Counted from the stretch's first letter, positions 34,033 through 43,043 are shown. The stretch is 43,178 bases of DNA from an uncultured Sutterella sp. (GCA_900542195.1 UQNA01000022.1:1-43178); one strand, 5' to 3'. Notes: generated by a model not told the origin, from the letters alone. A program made the numbers and translations.

Positions 34033-35956
34033 CGCCAGTCTCCTTCTTCAGTCCTTTGCCCACGTCGTTAGCGGCGCGAATTCTCGGCGGCTTCTTAACC
34101 GGAGCAGTTTTATTACTTACAGGCTGCGGCGCAGCCTTTTTAGCTTTGCCTTGGGCAACCGCCTTGAGCGATTTGTCCTTGCCCTGCTGTTTAGCATCAT
34201 TCTTTACATAGGTCGTCTTGGGGGCGACGGCTTTATCCGGGTTAACTGCCATAATTCTTAAAGTTCCCGCCACAATCTGAGAAAACAGCGGCGCCGCTGC
34301 AGTTGAACCCCAGTGTTTGCCCTTCATCGGCTCATCAATCATTACACCAACGACAATTCTCGGGTTAGAGGCAGGAGCATAGCCGGTAAAGCTAGCCACG
34401 TATTTCTTCACATACTGACCGCCCTCAAGCTTGTAAGCAGTACCGGTTTTGCCGGCAACGCTGAATCCTTCAACCTGTGCTCGAGTGCCTGTTCCGCCTT
34501 TTTCGACTACGCTGGCAAGCATAGCTTTCATCTGATTAGCAGTTTTCGGACTGTAGACTACCTGAGGCTGTGCCGGCTCTCTATCTTTCATGATAGAAAG
34601 AGGCACCATATCGCCCTCTCTGGCAATAGCGGTATAAGCTTGGACCAGTTGAAGCAAAGAAACCGTCACGCCATGTCCGTAGGACATTGTCGCCTGCTCA
34701 ATTGGACGCCAGCTCTTGGCCGGTCTCAATCTTCCCGGAACCGCTCCGGGGAAGCCGATATTGGGAGCCTTGCCGAAACCTAACTTGTCATAGTAGGACC
34801 ACATCGTTTGCGGCGACATCAACAGAGCAACCTTTGAAGTTCCTATGTTGCTTGACTGCTGAATGATTCCGGCAACGGTTAGTTCTTTGCTGTAGTGAGA
34901 GTCACCAATGCTGCGCCGTCCGAAAGTCATGCGATGACCGATTTGGAATAAAGTATTGGGCGTAACTTTCTTTTCTTCCAGGCCAGCAGCTACCGAGAAC
35001 GGCTTCATCGTAGAACCCGGTTCATATGTATCGGTGATCGCTCTGTTGCGGATAGCCTGGCGCCCGATCTTTCTTCTGGCATTCGGGTCAAAGCTTGGAT
35101 AATTAGCCAAAGCCAAGATATCTCCCGTCTGTGTATCAGCAACGACGACAGCTCCCGCTTTAGCGTTTAAATCCTTGACCTGTTTCTCGAGTGCGGAATA
35201 GACCAAGTACTGAATTCTGGTATCGATCGTCAGTCTTATATCCTCACCATTTTGCGGTTCTCTGATCCAGACGTCATCAATAATTCTCCCGAGACGATCT
35301 TTCATTACACGGCGGGAGCCTGTTGTACCTGTCAGAAGCTTATCGGCTGAAAGTTCGACGCCTTCGACTCCGTTTCCGTCTATACCGGTTAAACCGACAA
35401 TCTGAGCAGCAATGACGCCGTCCGGGTATTGTCTTAAGTATTCACGGGTGGAATGAAGTCCTGCAATATTCAGTGCAAGAACCTCATTGGCTACATCATT
35501 AGGAACCTGACGCTTCAAATAAACGAAAGTTCTCTTTGAAGAAAACTTCTTCTTGAGCTCTTGTTTAGAAACTTTCAGCAACGAGGAAAGTTTTTTAAGC
35601 TGTTCCTCCGTAATATCGGTGTCCTGCGGAATAATCCACAAACCTTTTCCGGGAACGCTGGAGGCCAGAACCGCACCGTTTCTATCCAATATCCTTCCGC
35701 GCACGGCAGAGACGTCTAAAGTTCTCTGGAAACGCATCTCTCCCTGTTTTTGAAGAAATTCGGTATTGAAACCGAGCTGAAGGTAAGCTAAACGACCAAT
35801 CAGAACCAAAAAAGAAAGGACGATGATGAAATATAGAAACCTAACGCGTCCGGCAGGTACACGAATAGACAGCAGATCCTGAACGCTGTCGTTTGCGCCT
35901 CTGATTTCCTCGGGAGAAGAAGATATCCAACCTTTGATTTTATTAATTATTTTCAT
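34025..35956 (-). CDS. ftsI: Septal peptidoglycan transpeptidase FtsI (PBP3) with basic C-terminal tail
   Basis: FtsI crosslinks septal peptidoglycan. The 643 residues have an N-terminal cytoplasmic segment, one membrane helix at about 40-62, a dimerisation/pedestal region, and the transpeptidase domain. The catalytic motifs are STMK (315-318), SSN (368-370) and KTGT (503-506). A tail from about residue 575 to 643 is rich in Lys, Ala and Pro and extends beyond the normal end of the domain; it is predicted periplasmic and disordered. It lies between ftsL (4-base overlap) and murE (8-base overlap). Confidence 0.97.
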   Translation of the reverse strand: MKIINKIKGWISSSPEEIRGANDSVQDLLSIRVPAGRVRFLYFIIVLSFLVLIGRLAYLQLGFNTEFLQKQGEMRFQRTLDVSAVRGRILDRNGAVLASSVPGKGLWIIPQDTDITEEQLKKLSSLLKVSKQELKKKFSSKRTFVYLKRQVPNDVANEVLALNIAGLHSTREYLRQYPDGVIAAQIVGLTGIDGNGVEGVELSADKLLTGTTGSRRVMKDRLGRIIDDVWIREPQNGEDIRLTIDTRIQYLVYSALEKQVKDLNAKAGAVVVADTQTGDILALANYPSFDPNARRKIGRQAIRNRAITDTYEPGSTMKPFSVAAGLEEKKVTPNTLFQIGHRMTFGRRSIGDSHYSKELTVAGIIQQSSNIGTSKVALLMSPQTMWSYYDKLGFGKAPNIGFPGAVPGRLRPAKSWRPIEQATMSYGHGVTVSLLQLVQAYTAIAREGDMVPLSIMKDREPAQPQVVYSPKTANQMKAMLASVVEKGGTGTRAQVEGFSVAGKTGTAYKLEGGQYVKKYVASFTGYAPASNPRIVVGVMIDEPMKGKHWGSTAAAPLFSQIVAGTLRIMAVNPDKAVAPKTTYVKNDAKQQGKDKSLKAVAQGKAKKAAPQPVSNKTAPVKKPPRIRAANDVGKGLKKETGGA

Positions 35957-36300
35957 GGTGCGGCAGCCTCCTTAGTTGGCTTGACGCCGGCTGCCCCGCC
36001 GGTAGATGGATTTTTAAGCGACGGGGTCGGATGGATGATGACTACCTCGTTATTGTTAACAGGCGCGAGTCCTTGGAACTTCGCCGATGACACAATGTTA
36101 GACGGTTGTTCCAAAGAGGCGAGTTCTACTTTTGCTCGATTCAGCTCATCGATCAGGGAATGATAAGTCTGCTGTTCTCTCTCGAGCTGAATAAACATCG
36201 TTCTATAGGTATGGCGGTTGTAGACAATACGAAGCCCGCAGGCGAAAATGCCTACTTCAATCAAGATGATTACAAACACCAAAAACCTGAACTCTTTCAT
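35953..36300 (-). CDS. ftsL: Cell division protein FtsL
   Basis: FtsL is a small bitopic protein of the FtsQLB complex. The 115 residues have one membrane segment near the N-terminus (about residues 5-24), then a leucine/coiled-coil periplasmic stretch with QLEREQQTYHSLIDELNRAKVEL-like heptads. The tail is Pro/Ala rich. The ATG at 36300 shares its first base with the rsmH stop (TAATG) and has GGAG about 8 bases upstream; an in-frame ATG at 36324 is open but has no such site. It overlaps ftsI by 4 bases. Confidence 0.9.
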   Translation of the reverse strand: MKEFRFLVFVIILIEVGIFACGLRIVYNRHTYRTMFIQLEREQQTYHSLIDELNRAKVELASLEQPSNIVSSAKFQGLAPVNNNEVVIIHPTPSLKNPSTGGAAGVKPTKEAAAP

Positions 36301-37268
36301 TATGCTAACTCCAGTCCCTTCCAAGGAGTACTTGTTCTGGATGCAAAGCGAAGAATTGAGCTTCGAGCTCTAGGATTAATTTCTAACTCTTCTTTTGAAG
36401 GCACAACTTTCTTGCCTTTGCTGAATAAAGGCTGAGGAAGCTGCTCTGCACGCAGCGGCAATCTGGGATCAATTCCTTTGTCAGGATTTGCGCACATATC
36501 AAAGAAGTGTTTAACAATGCGATCTTCCAAAGAATGGAAGCTGATAACTTCTAGAATTCCTTCGGGCTGCAGCAGAGAACCGGCAGCATTGAGAGCTTGT
36601 CTCAACTGTCCGAGTTCATCGTTGATAAAAATACGGATACCTTGAAAGGAGCGCGTTGCAGGGTGCTGATCACGATCCTTCTTATTTCTCGGTACTACCG
36701 ATGCAATCAAATCTGCCAAAGCCTTGGTTGTAGTAAAAGGCTCTTTAGCTCTTTTTTCACAAATAGCGGCCGCGATCCTGGAAGAGAATTTTTCTTCTCC
36801 GTAAAGCTTTAAGACGGAGGCTATTTCCTCAGCAGCTGCTTGATTGATCCATTCGGCTGCCGTCATTCCGGTACTTGTATCCATGCGCATATCGAGAGGG
36901 CCGTCAAATCTGAATGAGAAACCTCTTTCTGCATCATCGATTTGCGGACTTGAGACACCGATATCTAGGAGGATGCCGTTGACAGAAGTAATGCCAAGCT
37001 CGACGAGCTTTTCTTCCATTTCTGCAAAAGGAGCATGAATGATCCGGAAGCGAGGATCCGTTATCTCTTCGGCCGCTTTGACAGCAGTCTCATCTCTGTC
37101 AAACGCGTACAGCTTCCCCTCGGGAGAGAGTTTTTCAAGAATTAGTCTTGAATGTCCTCCTCTTCCGAAAGTGCCGTCTACGTATATGCCTGAAGGATCT
37201 CTAACCAGAATGTCAGGAACCTCTTTAGCCAGCACAGGAATGTGTTTGAAATTCTTTGCGATGTCCAA
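36300..37268 (-). CDS. rsmH: 16S rRNA (cytosine(1402)-N4)-methyltransferase RsmH
   Basis: RsmH (MraW) methylates N4 of C1402 in 16S rRNA using S-adenosylmethionine. The 322 residues include HIPVLAKEV near the N-terminus, the SAM-binding GTFGRGGHSRLIL at about residues 33-45, and LDIGVSSPQIDDAERGFSF at about 100-118. The ribosome site AAGGA (37275-37279) gives 6-base spacing to the TTG at 37268. The frame is also open to a TTG at 37274, which would have no spacing. It overlaps the ftsL start by one base and lies 9 bases after mraZ. Confidence 0.95.
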   Translation of the reverse strand: MDIAKNFKHIPVLAKEVPDILVRDPSGIYVDGTFGRGGHSRLILEKLSPEGKLYAFDRDETAVKAAEEITDPRFRIIHAPFAEMEEKLVELGITSVNGILLDIGVSSPQIDDAERGFSFRFDGPLDMRMDTSTGMTAAEWINQAAAEEIASVLKLYGEEKFSSRIAAAICEKRAKEPFTTTKALADLIASVVPRNKKDRDQHPATRSFQGIRIFINDELGQLRQALNAAGSLLQPEGILEVISFHSLEDRIVKHFFDMCANPDKGIDPRLPLRAEQLPQPLFSKGKKVVPSKEELEINPRARSSILRFASRTSTPWKGLELA

Positions 37269-37277
37269 AGCCAATCC

Positions 37278-37709
37278 TTAAAAATTAAATGCAGCTGCTA
37301 TTTCGGACAGATTCTCTGACTTTGCTTGTTCTTCGCTCTCTTCCAATTTCTGGGCATCCCATAGTTCGAAATGCTGACCCAAACCGACTAAAACAACCTC
37401 TTTACGGTTTAGGCTGCAGCTGCTTCGGATCTCTTGCGGAATCAGCAGGCGACCGTTAGCATCCATCTCAACATCTATAGCCGAACCCATAACAATTCTT
37501 TGGAATGCGCGGGCAGCAAAAGGAAGGGCCATTAACTCTTCTTTCTTTTTCTGCCACACAGGACGAGGGTAAAGAAGTGCGCATCCATCAGGGTGTCTTG
37601 TAAAAGTAAGTTGTCCGGAGCACAACTCCTCCAGGGCCTTGCGAAACCTCGCAGGCACTGAGAATCTCCCTTTGGAATCGAGAGTAATGTGAGGAGAGCC
37701 TTGGAACAA
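37278..37709 (-). CDS. mraZ: Transcriptional regulator MraZ
   Basis: MraZ is an AbrB-fold protein that binds direct repeats upstream of its own gene and represses the division cluster. The 143 residues contain two MraZ half-domains, the first starting HITLDSKGRFSVPARFR and the second ending with MDANGRLLIPQEIRS. The start is TTG at 37709, fixed by the conserved N-terminus rather than by a strong ribosome site. It opens the 17-kb series ending at lpxC. Its likely operators lie about 45-75 bases upstream. Confidence 0.96.
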   Translation of the reverse strand: MFQGSPHITLDSKGRFSVPARFRKALEELCSGQLTFTRHPDGCALLYPRPVWQKKKEELMALPFAARAFQRIVMGSAIDVEMDANGRLLIPQEIRSSCSLNRKEVVLVGLGQHFELWDAQKLEESEEQAKSENLSEIAAAFNF

Positions 37710-37754
37710 TTTTTATTTCCGAAACATTAATACACCATGGAACTCTAATTTTAT

Positions 37755-37785
37755 CCACTTTTTAGCCACTTTTTTCCACTTTTTA
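37755..37785 (-). promoter_or_regulatory. Three tandem MraZ boxes
   Basis: On the minus strand the repeat AAAAAGTGG occurs three times; its core appears on the plus strand as CCACT at 37755, 37766 and 37776, giving steps of 11 and 10 bases. Direct repeats of AAAGTGG type spaced near one helical turn are the known MraZ operator pattern, and they sit just ahead of mraZ. Confidence 0.7.
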
Positions 37786-37945
37786 GCGCTCGACCCTATC
37801 GGTAGGACACTAATATAGATTCAGGGATAAAACTTTGTTCCCAAAATGATTTTTCTTTTGCGTGAAAAAATTATTTTTCCCACTGGGTGAAGTTTGTTAT
37901 CAAAAAACGAAACAAAACGTGAAGAAGAGGTGAGAAGAGAAGAAA

Positions 37946-38237
37946 AAGTTTGCCGTAAGCCGGATTCTGTCCGCAATAAATTGCGCGATGATCATTCATC
38001 TAGAATATAAGTCGCCTTATATTTCAAGCCACCTACCCACAGTCTCGCCGGACAGGGTCAATAACTGTCTATTTGGTGTTGCTCCGCGTAGAGATTGCCC
38101 GTTTCAACCGGACTTAACCGGCTCGTCTCTGTTGCTCTAATCCTCGCCTCACGGCGGAGAGGTGTTACCTCCTACGCTGTCCTATGGAGTCCGGACTTTC
38201 CTCAGAGCTAACGCCCTACGATCATCCGGCAAACTTC
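37946..38237 (-). ncRNA. rnpB: RNase P RNA (class A)
   Basis: Read on the minus strand, this is the catalytic RNA of RNase P, which matures tRNA 5' ends. Conserved pieces are GAGGAAAGTCCGGACTCCAT near the 5' side, AGAGCAACAGAGA, GGGTAGG, CTAGATGAATGA and the 3' ACAGAATCCGGCTTA. The P1 helix pairs the 5' AAGTTTGCCG (38236-38227) perfectly with the 3' CGGCAAACTT (37955-37946). At about 292 bases it is short for the class, compared with 377 in E. coli, so some peripheral helices are reduced. A T-run follows the 3' end. Confidence 0.93.
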
Positions 38238-38244
38238 AGGCGCT

Positions 38245-38273
38245 ACTTTAGTTGCTTTTTACTAAAATTTCAA
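38245..38273 (-). promoter_or_regulatory. Sigma-70 promoter of rnpB
   Basis: On the minus strand, TTGAAA (38273-38268) and TAAAGT (38250-38245) are exactly 17 bases apart, placing the start about 7 bases downstream at the 5' end of the RNase P RNA. The fit of the RNA start to the promoter supports both calls. The remaining stretch to 38444 holds no feature I recognise. Confidence 0.7.
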
Positions 38274-38444
38274 ATGGCTAGCATCGAGTAACTACTCACT
38301 TCAAAATCTACGGATACATTTTCATTTTCTTTTAACAACTTATTGACGATCTAGAAACACAGCCTTCCGCCCGTTTAAGAAAATCGTTCTAAATCGCAAT
38401 AGAATTGAATCGTAGAAAAATCATATAAATTTGTTGGAAATCAA

Positions 38445-39593
38445 GTGAAAACAAAAACAAAGGCTCTTCTGGCACTTCTACCTCTTGTTGCGTTTCCTTC
38501 GATTGCTTTTAGTGCGGGGTGGGATTCTTTTTGGTCGGCAATCGGTGAGACGCTTCCGGCGTCTGTCAGCGACAGTGATGAAGGTTATTTTTCTAAAACC
38601 TGGGACGGTTTAAAAACCATCATGCGGGATGGAAACACCGGCCTTTTAGTGCCTGCTTATACCATTCATCCGGCGTGGGACTATCCGAACAGGCGTCAGG
38701 AAAACGGCTACACGTGGGGCGGCGGCATCTCCAGCAACTACATAGATGCACGCGGCAACCGCCGAATTCTTTATGCGATGGCTTTTTCCGATTCCCACAA
38801 TATTATTGAGCCTTTCATGGGCTACGCATGGTTGGCTCGATGGAAGCTCGGCTCAAGTCCTCTGCATCTGGAGACGGGATACACCCTCGGTTTAACGGCC
38901 CGTGCCGATTACCGATGGATCCCGATTCCTGCACCGCTGCCTCTGCTCGGGGTAGGAACCGACAACTTAACTTTCTACGGAACTTATGTTCCCGGAGCCA
39001 ACATCTTCTTTTTCTTCGGCAACTTAGTCTTTTCCGACAAGAGCTTCAGCTATTCCGCGCTTCCGGAAGAATCTAAATTCAATAACAGAGTCATGCTGTA
39101 CGGAGGGGGAGGCTGGCAGAAAACCGATATGAACGGCCTCGGAGGAGCGAGCATATCCTCGAATCCTGCTTGGACTGCCGGTGCTCGTGTATTTCTAACC
39201 AAAAACTGGGCGATTGACGCCAATGTCATCCAAAGCAAACACAACGTTAAATATTTCGGTCAAAAAATAGGTTCTTACAAATTGACCGGATACTCTTTGG
39301 CGCTTCAATATCATTTCTTAGCCTCCAAAGACGTTTCTTTATATGCCGGCATCGGCGCAGGTTTCTTCCGGCTGAACAATCTACAGCAGAACCCCGGCTG
39401 GCACTCTAGGAAGAACGCCTTCTCGCCGGTTATCCAGATAGGCACAACCTTTGCTTTGACCAAACATATTCAATTAACCGGCGGTTTGGATATGGCATTT
39501 CCGCGATACAAAGGAAGAAATTCCTACGGGGAAACATACTCCTTGAGGCCTTCTCCGGCCACGTTCAAGGCAGCAATCGGCATTACATTTTAA
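38445..39593 (+). CDS. pagP: PagP-like lipid A acyltransferase fused to a second outer-membrane beta-barrel
   Basis: The first half is PagP, the outer-membrane enzyme that moves a palmitate from phospholipid to lipid A. After a signal peptide (residues about 1-24, cleaved after SA), the PagP barrel runs to about residue 205. Catalytic residues align with E. coli PagP: His75, Asp116 and Ser117 in YAMAFSDS. Residue 128 is Ala where E. coli has the ruler Gly88. From about residue 212 to 382 a second beta-rich segment, OmpW/OmpA-like in pattern with alternating Gly/aromatic strands, ends in the BAM-type C-terminal TF. At 382 residues the protein is about twice normal PagP length. The start is GTG with GGA 6 bases upstream. 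The order of the two halves in the membrane is unknown. Confidence 0.85.
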   Translation: MKTKTKALLALLPLVAFPSIAFSAGWDSFWSAIGETLPASVSDSDEGYFSKTWDGLKTIMRDGNTGLLVPAYTIHPAWDYPNRRQENGYTWGGGISSNYIDARGNRRILYAMAFSDSHNIIEPFMGYAWLARWKLGSSPLHLETGYTLGLTARADYRWIPIPAPLPLLGVGTDNLTFYGTYVPGANIFFFFGNLVFSDKSFSYSALPEESKFNNRVMLYGGGGWQKTDMNGLGGASISSNPAWTAGARVFLTKNWAIDANVIQSKHNVKYFGQKIGSYKLTGYSLALQYHFLASKDVSLYAGIGAGFFRLNNLQQNPGWHSRKNAFSPVIQIGTTFALTKHIQLTGGLDMAFPRYKGRNSYGETYSLRPSPATFKAAIGITF

Positions 39594-39621
39594 GGTTTGA
39601 ATTAAGTTTTCGGATTAGTAT

Positions 39622-39650
39622 AGCGTCCTTACTAGGACGCTTATTTTATT
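39622..39650 (+). terminator. Terminator after the pagP fusion
   Basis: AGCGTCCT (39622-39629) pairs perfectly with AGGACGCT (39634-39641) around TACT and is followed by TATTTTATT. It separates this gene from hemL, which starts 14 bases later, so hemL needs its own promoter or read-through. Confidence 0.75.
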
Positions 39651-39663
39651 AATCGGAGTCAAC

Positions 39664-40956
39664 ATGGATCGCAATGAAGCTCTTTTTGACAGAGCCCAAG
39701 AATCAATTCCCGGAGGCGTGAACTCTCCTGTTCGTGCATTTAAGTCAGTTGGCGGAGTTCCTCCTTTTATCAAAAAAGCTTTAGGCCCTCATCTTTATGA
39801 TGAAGAAGGCAAAAAATATATCGACTACGTTGGCTCCTGGGGTCCGATGATTCTCGGCCACAACAATCCTGCAGTTATTCAAGCCGTCAAGGAAGCCGTT
39901 GACAACGGCTTAAGCTTCGGCGCTCCGACACAAGGGGAAGTATTAATCGCTGAAGAAATCAAGAAGATTATTCCTTCCATTGATGAAGTCCGCCTTGTTT
40001 CCTCCGGCACAGAAGCCGGCATGAGCACTATCCGTTTAGCCAGAGGCTACACCGGACGCAACAAGATTATTAAGTTTGAAGGCTGCTACCACGGTCACAG
40101 CGATGCTCTTTTGGTCAAAGCCGGCTCAGGGTTACTGACTTTCGGCACACCGAGTTCTGCCGGTGTCCCTGCAGACGTGACTAAAGACACTATTGTTTTG
40201 GAATACAACAATTGCGACATGCTTGAAGAAACCTTCGAAAAAGAAGGTGACCAGATCGCCTGCGTTATCGTAGAAGCCATCGCTGGCAACATGAACATGG
40301 TTCCGGCTACTCGCGAGTTCATCACCAAAATGCGCGAACTGACAGAAAAACACGGCACCGTGATGATTGTTGACGAAGTGATGACAGGCTTCCGAGTCGC
40401 TTTGCACGGAGCTCAATCCTTATACGGCGTTACTCCGGATCTGACTATGTTCGGTAAAGTCATCGGCGGCGGCATGCCTGTTGCTGCATTCGGCGGCAAA
40501 AAAGAAATTATGGACTGCATTGCTCCGCTTGGTCCGGTTTATCAGGCAGGCACACTCTCAGGCAACCCGGTTGCCGTTGCCTGCGGTCTTGCTACGTTGA
40601 AGGCCATTCAAGAACCGGGTTTCTACGACAGACTTTCCGTTCAAACAACCAAACTCATCAGCGGCTTGGTCCAAATTGCTAAAGAAGAAGGCGTTGCTTT
40701 CTCCGGACAATGCACCGGCGGTATGTTCGGCATTTACTTCCGTCCGACTTGTCCTGCCAGCTTCAAAGAAGTTATGGAATGCGACACCGAAAAATTCAAG
40801 ACTTTCTTCCATGCCATGCTTGATAACGGTGTTTACCTTGCTCCAAGTACTTTCGAAGCCGGCTTTGTCTCTATAACTCATGACGACTCCGTCCTGAGCA
40901 AGACTTTTGAAGCTGCCCGAAAGGCCTTTAAAGAAGTTAGAAAGGTTCACGGATAA
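39664..40956 (+). CDS. hemL: Glutamate-1-semialdehyde 2,1-aminomutase HemL
   Basis: HemL makes 5-aminolevulinate from glutamate-1-semialdehyde with pyridoxal phosphate in the C5 haem pathway. The 430 residues contain GGVNSPVRAFKSVGG at about 17-31, YVGSWGPMILGH at about 55-66, and the PLP-lysine region MFGKVIGGGMPVAAFGG at about residue 262. It starts with ATG just after a hairpin, with a GGAG ribosome site. Its stop overlaps the DsbD-type gene by one base (TAATG), so the two are coupled. Confidence 0.97.
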   Translation: MDRNEALFDRAQESIPGGVNSPVRAFKSVGGVPPFIKKALGPHLYDEEGKKYIDYVGSWGPMILGHNNPAVIQAVKEAVDNGLSFGAPTQGEVLIAEEIKKIIPSIDEVRLVSSGTEAGMSTIRLARGYTGRNKIIKFEGCYHGHSDALLVKAGSGLLTFGTPSSAGVPADVTKDTIVLEYNNCDMLEETFEKEGDQIACVIVEAIAGNMNMVPATREFITKMRELTEKHGTVMIVDEVMTGFRVALHGAQSLYGVTPDLTMFGKVIGGGMPVAAFGGKKEIMDCIAPLGPVYQAGTLSGNPVAVACGLATLKAIQEPGFYDRLSVQTTKLISGLVQIAKEEGVAFSGQCTGGMFGIYFRPTCPASFKEVMECDTEKFKTFFHAMLDNGVYLAPSTFEAGFVSITHDDSVLSKTFEAARKAFKEVRKVHG

Positions 40957-43043
40957 TGAGAAGTTCTCTGCTTTTTCGCATATTCTTTATTTTTATTTTT
41001 CTTTTTGGCATTCAGATTCAGGCCGCTCCTTGGGCACCAAAAACCAAAAGTAATTTCGTAAAAGCAGAGCTTATCTCTTCTATGGCCGAAGCCACGCCCG
41101 GCTCGACCATAGAAGTCGGCCTGAAATTAACTCACGATCCTCATTGGCATACTTATTGGAAAGCCACCGGCGACAGCGGCCTTCCCACCGAGATCCAATG
41201 GACGCTCCCGGACGGGTGGAAAGCCGGAGACATTCAGTGGCCGATTCCCAAAGTATTTAAGCTCGGGACACTTATCAATTACGGTTATGACGGAGAAGTC
41301 CTTCTTCCCGTACAGATCACTATTCCCCCCGACCAGCCTCTTAACTCCTCGGTTTCTTTGAAAGCGGAGGTTTCTTGGCTCATGTGTGCGGAACAATGCG
41401 TTCCGGGACGAGCCTCTCTTTCCTTAGATATTAAAGTCGGGCCAAAGGCTGTTCCCTCTGACGCCTACGACAACTTCCAGGAAACATTAAAGAGTGTTCC
41501 TTCCGACAGCATCCCCGTTACGGCAAAAATTGATCATAAAAAGAAACTTATTGAGTTATCTTTTCCGGATAACGGAGCATTAGAGAACGTCTACATCTTT
41601 GCCCAAACGGCAGATTCCATCTCTTATGGAGCACCACAAGAGATTGTCCCAACGGCCAATGGTTTTTCCGTTTTCCTTCAGGCCACAGAATTTATTAATA
41701 CTGGCGACACTTTCGAGGGATTAATTCTGGTTAACGACGGTATGGAAACCCTAGGCGGCTGGGCTAAAAACTTCAGTGCACAGTTAAAAGAAGCCTCCTT
41801 AACGATTCCGGTTAAGTCAGAGCAACTGAATTTGTCTCAAGGCTCATTACTGATTTCAGCCTTCTTTGCCTTCCTCGGGGGCTTAATTCTGAATTTAATG
41901 CCTTGTGTCTTCCCGGTTCTTTCTTTGAAGATAATCGGCATCGTAGAAAACCGGGGCACGAAGAACTTGTTGCCTCACGGATTCGGATTCTTAGCAGGCA
42001 TTTTGCTCACAATGCTTGTTCTTTCCAGCCTGCTTATTGCGGTTAAGTCGACCGGTGCAATGATCGGTTGGGGCTTCCAGCTGCAATCTCCTTTCTTTGT
42101 CTGCGCTTTAGCTACCTTATTTATTGTTCTCTCGGCAAACCTTCTCGGATTTTTTGAATTTAGCTTTACTCTAAGAATTTCCGGAGCCGGTACAACGAAA
42201 AAACGTTCTCCTTTTCTTGAGAGCTTCCTCACCGGGGTGCTTGCGGTTTTTGTTGCCTCCCCATGCACTGCTCCTTTCATGGGGGCTGCTCTAGGCTATG
42301 CGTTAAGCGCTTCTTATATTGAAACTTTATTCATCTTCCTAGCCTTAGGCTTAGGCATGGCTCTGCCTTGGTTCTTACTCACCGTTTTCCCGTGGCTTAC
42401 ACGCTGGCTTCCTAAGCCGGGGCAATGGATGATCACATTCAAAAAGTGGATGGCTTTGCCTATGGGGTTGACAGCCCTTTGGCTTCTTTGGGTTTTATCT
42501 CAACAAATCAGTATTCTTGCGTTTGCCTGCATTTGTACAGGTCTCCTCTTGTGCTGTGCTGCCCTTTATTTTTACGGAAAGTTCCAATTCGGCAAGCTTT
42601 CGGCTAAATCCATTGCCGCCGTTCTTGCTGCCGCAACCTTATTTTTAGTAGGAGGTGGCTTAACGCTCTCAGCCATCTCTCCGGTACAAGAAACTTACCA
42701 AGGAGCTGACAGTTGGTCCCCGCAAAAGGTGAACGATGCCCTCAAACACGGAAAACGAGTATTTGTTGACTTCACTGCATCTTGGTGCTTGACATGTCAG
42801 GCCAACAAATTAGCCGTTCTGCGTACCTCTGAAGTTCAAAAAGCTTTCAAAGACAATGACTTTGTCGTGCTTGAAGCAGATTGGACAAACTACGATGAAA
42901 GAATCACAAAAGTCCTGGAACATTTCGGCAGAAGCGGGGTCCCTCTCTATGTCGTTTATGAACCGAACGGGTCTACGGAAATTCTTCCTGAACTGCTGAC
43001 ACAAGAAATTGTTCTCAAGGCCATCAAAAAGAATACGAAATAA
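40956..43043 (+). CDS. DsbD/ScsB-family thiol:disulfide reductase
   Basis: This inner-membrane protein passes electrons from cytoplasmic thioredoxin to periplasmic disulfide partners. The 695 residues show three parts. After a signal peptide (about 1-23), an N-terminal periplasmic domain has Cys144 and Cys148 in CAEQC. An 8-segment membrane domain (about 300-570) has Cys317 in LMPCVFP and Cys437 in ASPCTAP. The C-terminal thioredoxin-like domain has Cys611 and Cys614 in WCLTC. All cysteine pairs are intact. The CAEQC spacing fits ScsB-like members better than E. coli DsbD. The ATG overlaps the hemL stop. A terminator follows. Confidence 0.92.
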   Translation: MRSSLLFRIFFIFIFLFGIQIQAAPWAPKTKSNFVKAELISSMAEATPGSTIEVGLKLTHDPHWHTYWKATGDSGLPTEIQWTLPDGWKAGDIQWPIPKVFKLGTLINYGYDGEVLLPVQITIPPDQPLNSSVSLKAEVSWLMCAEQCVPGRASLSLDIKVGPKAVPSDAYDNFQETLKSVPSDSIPVTAKIDHKKKLIELSFPDNGALENVYIFAQTADSISYGAPQEIVPTANGFSVFLQATEFINTGDTFEGLILVNDGMETLGGWAKNFSAQLKEASLTIPVKSEQLNLSQGSLLISAFFAFLGGLILNLMPCVFPVLSLKIIGIVENRGTKNLLPHGFGFLAGILLTMLVLSSLLIAVKSTGAMIGWGFQLQSPFFVCALATLFIVLSANLLGFFEFSFTLRISGAGTTKKRSPFLESFLTGVLAVFVASPCTAPFMGAALGYALSASYIETLFIFLALGLGMALPWFLLTVFPWLTRWLPKPGQWMITFKKWMALPMGLTALWLLWVLSQQISILAFACICTGLLLCCAALYFYGKFQFGKLSAKSIAAVLAAATLFLVGGGLTLSAISPVQETYQGADSWSPQKVNDALKHGKRVFVDFTASWCLTCQANKLAVLRTSEVQKAFKDNDFVVLEADWTNYDERITKVLEHFGRSGVPLYVVYEPNGSTEILPELLTQEIVLKAIKKNTK

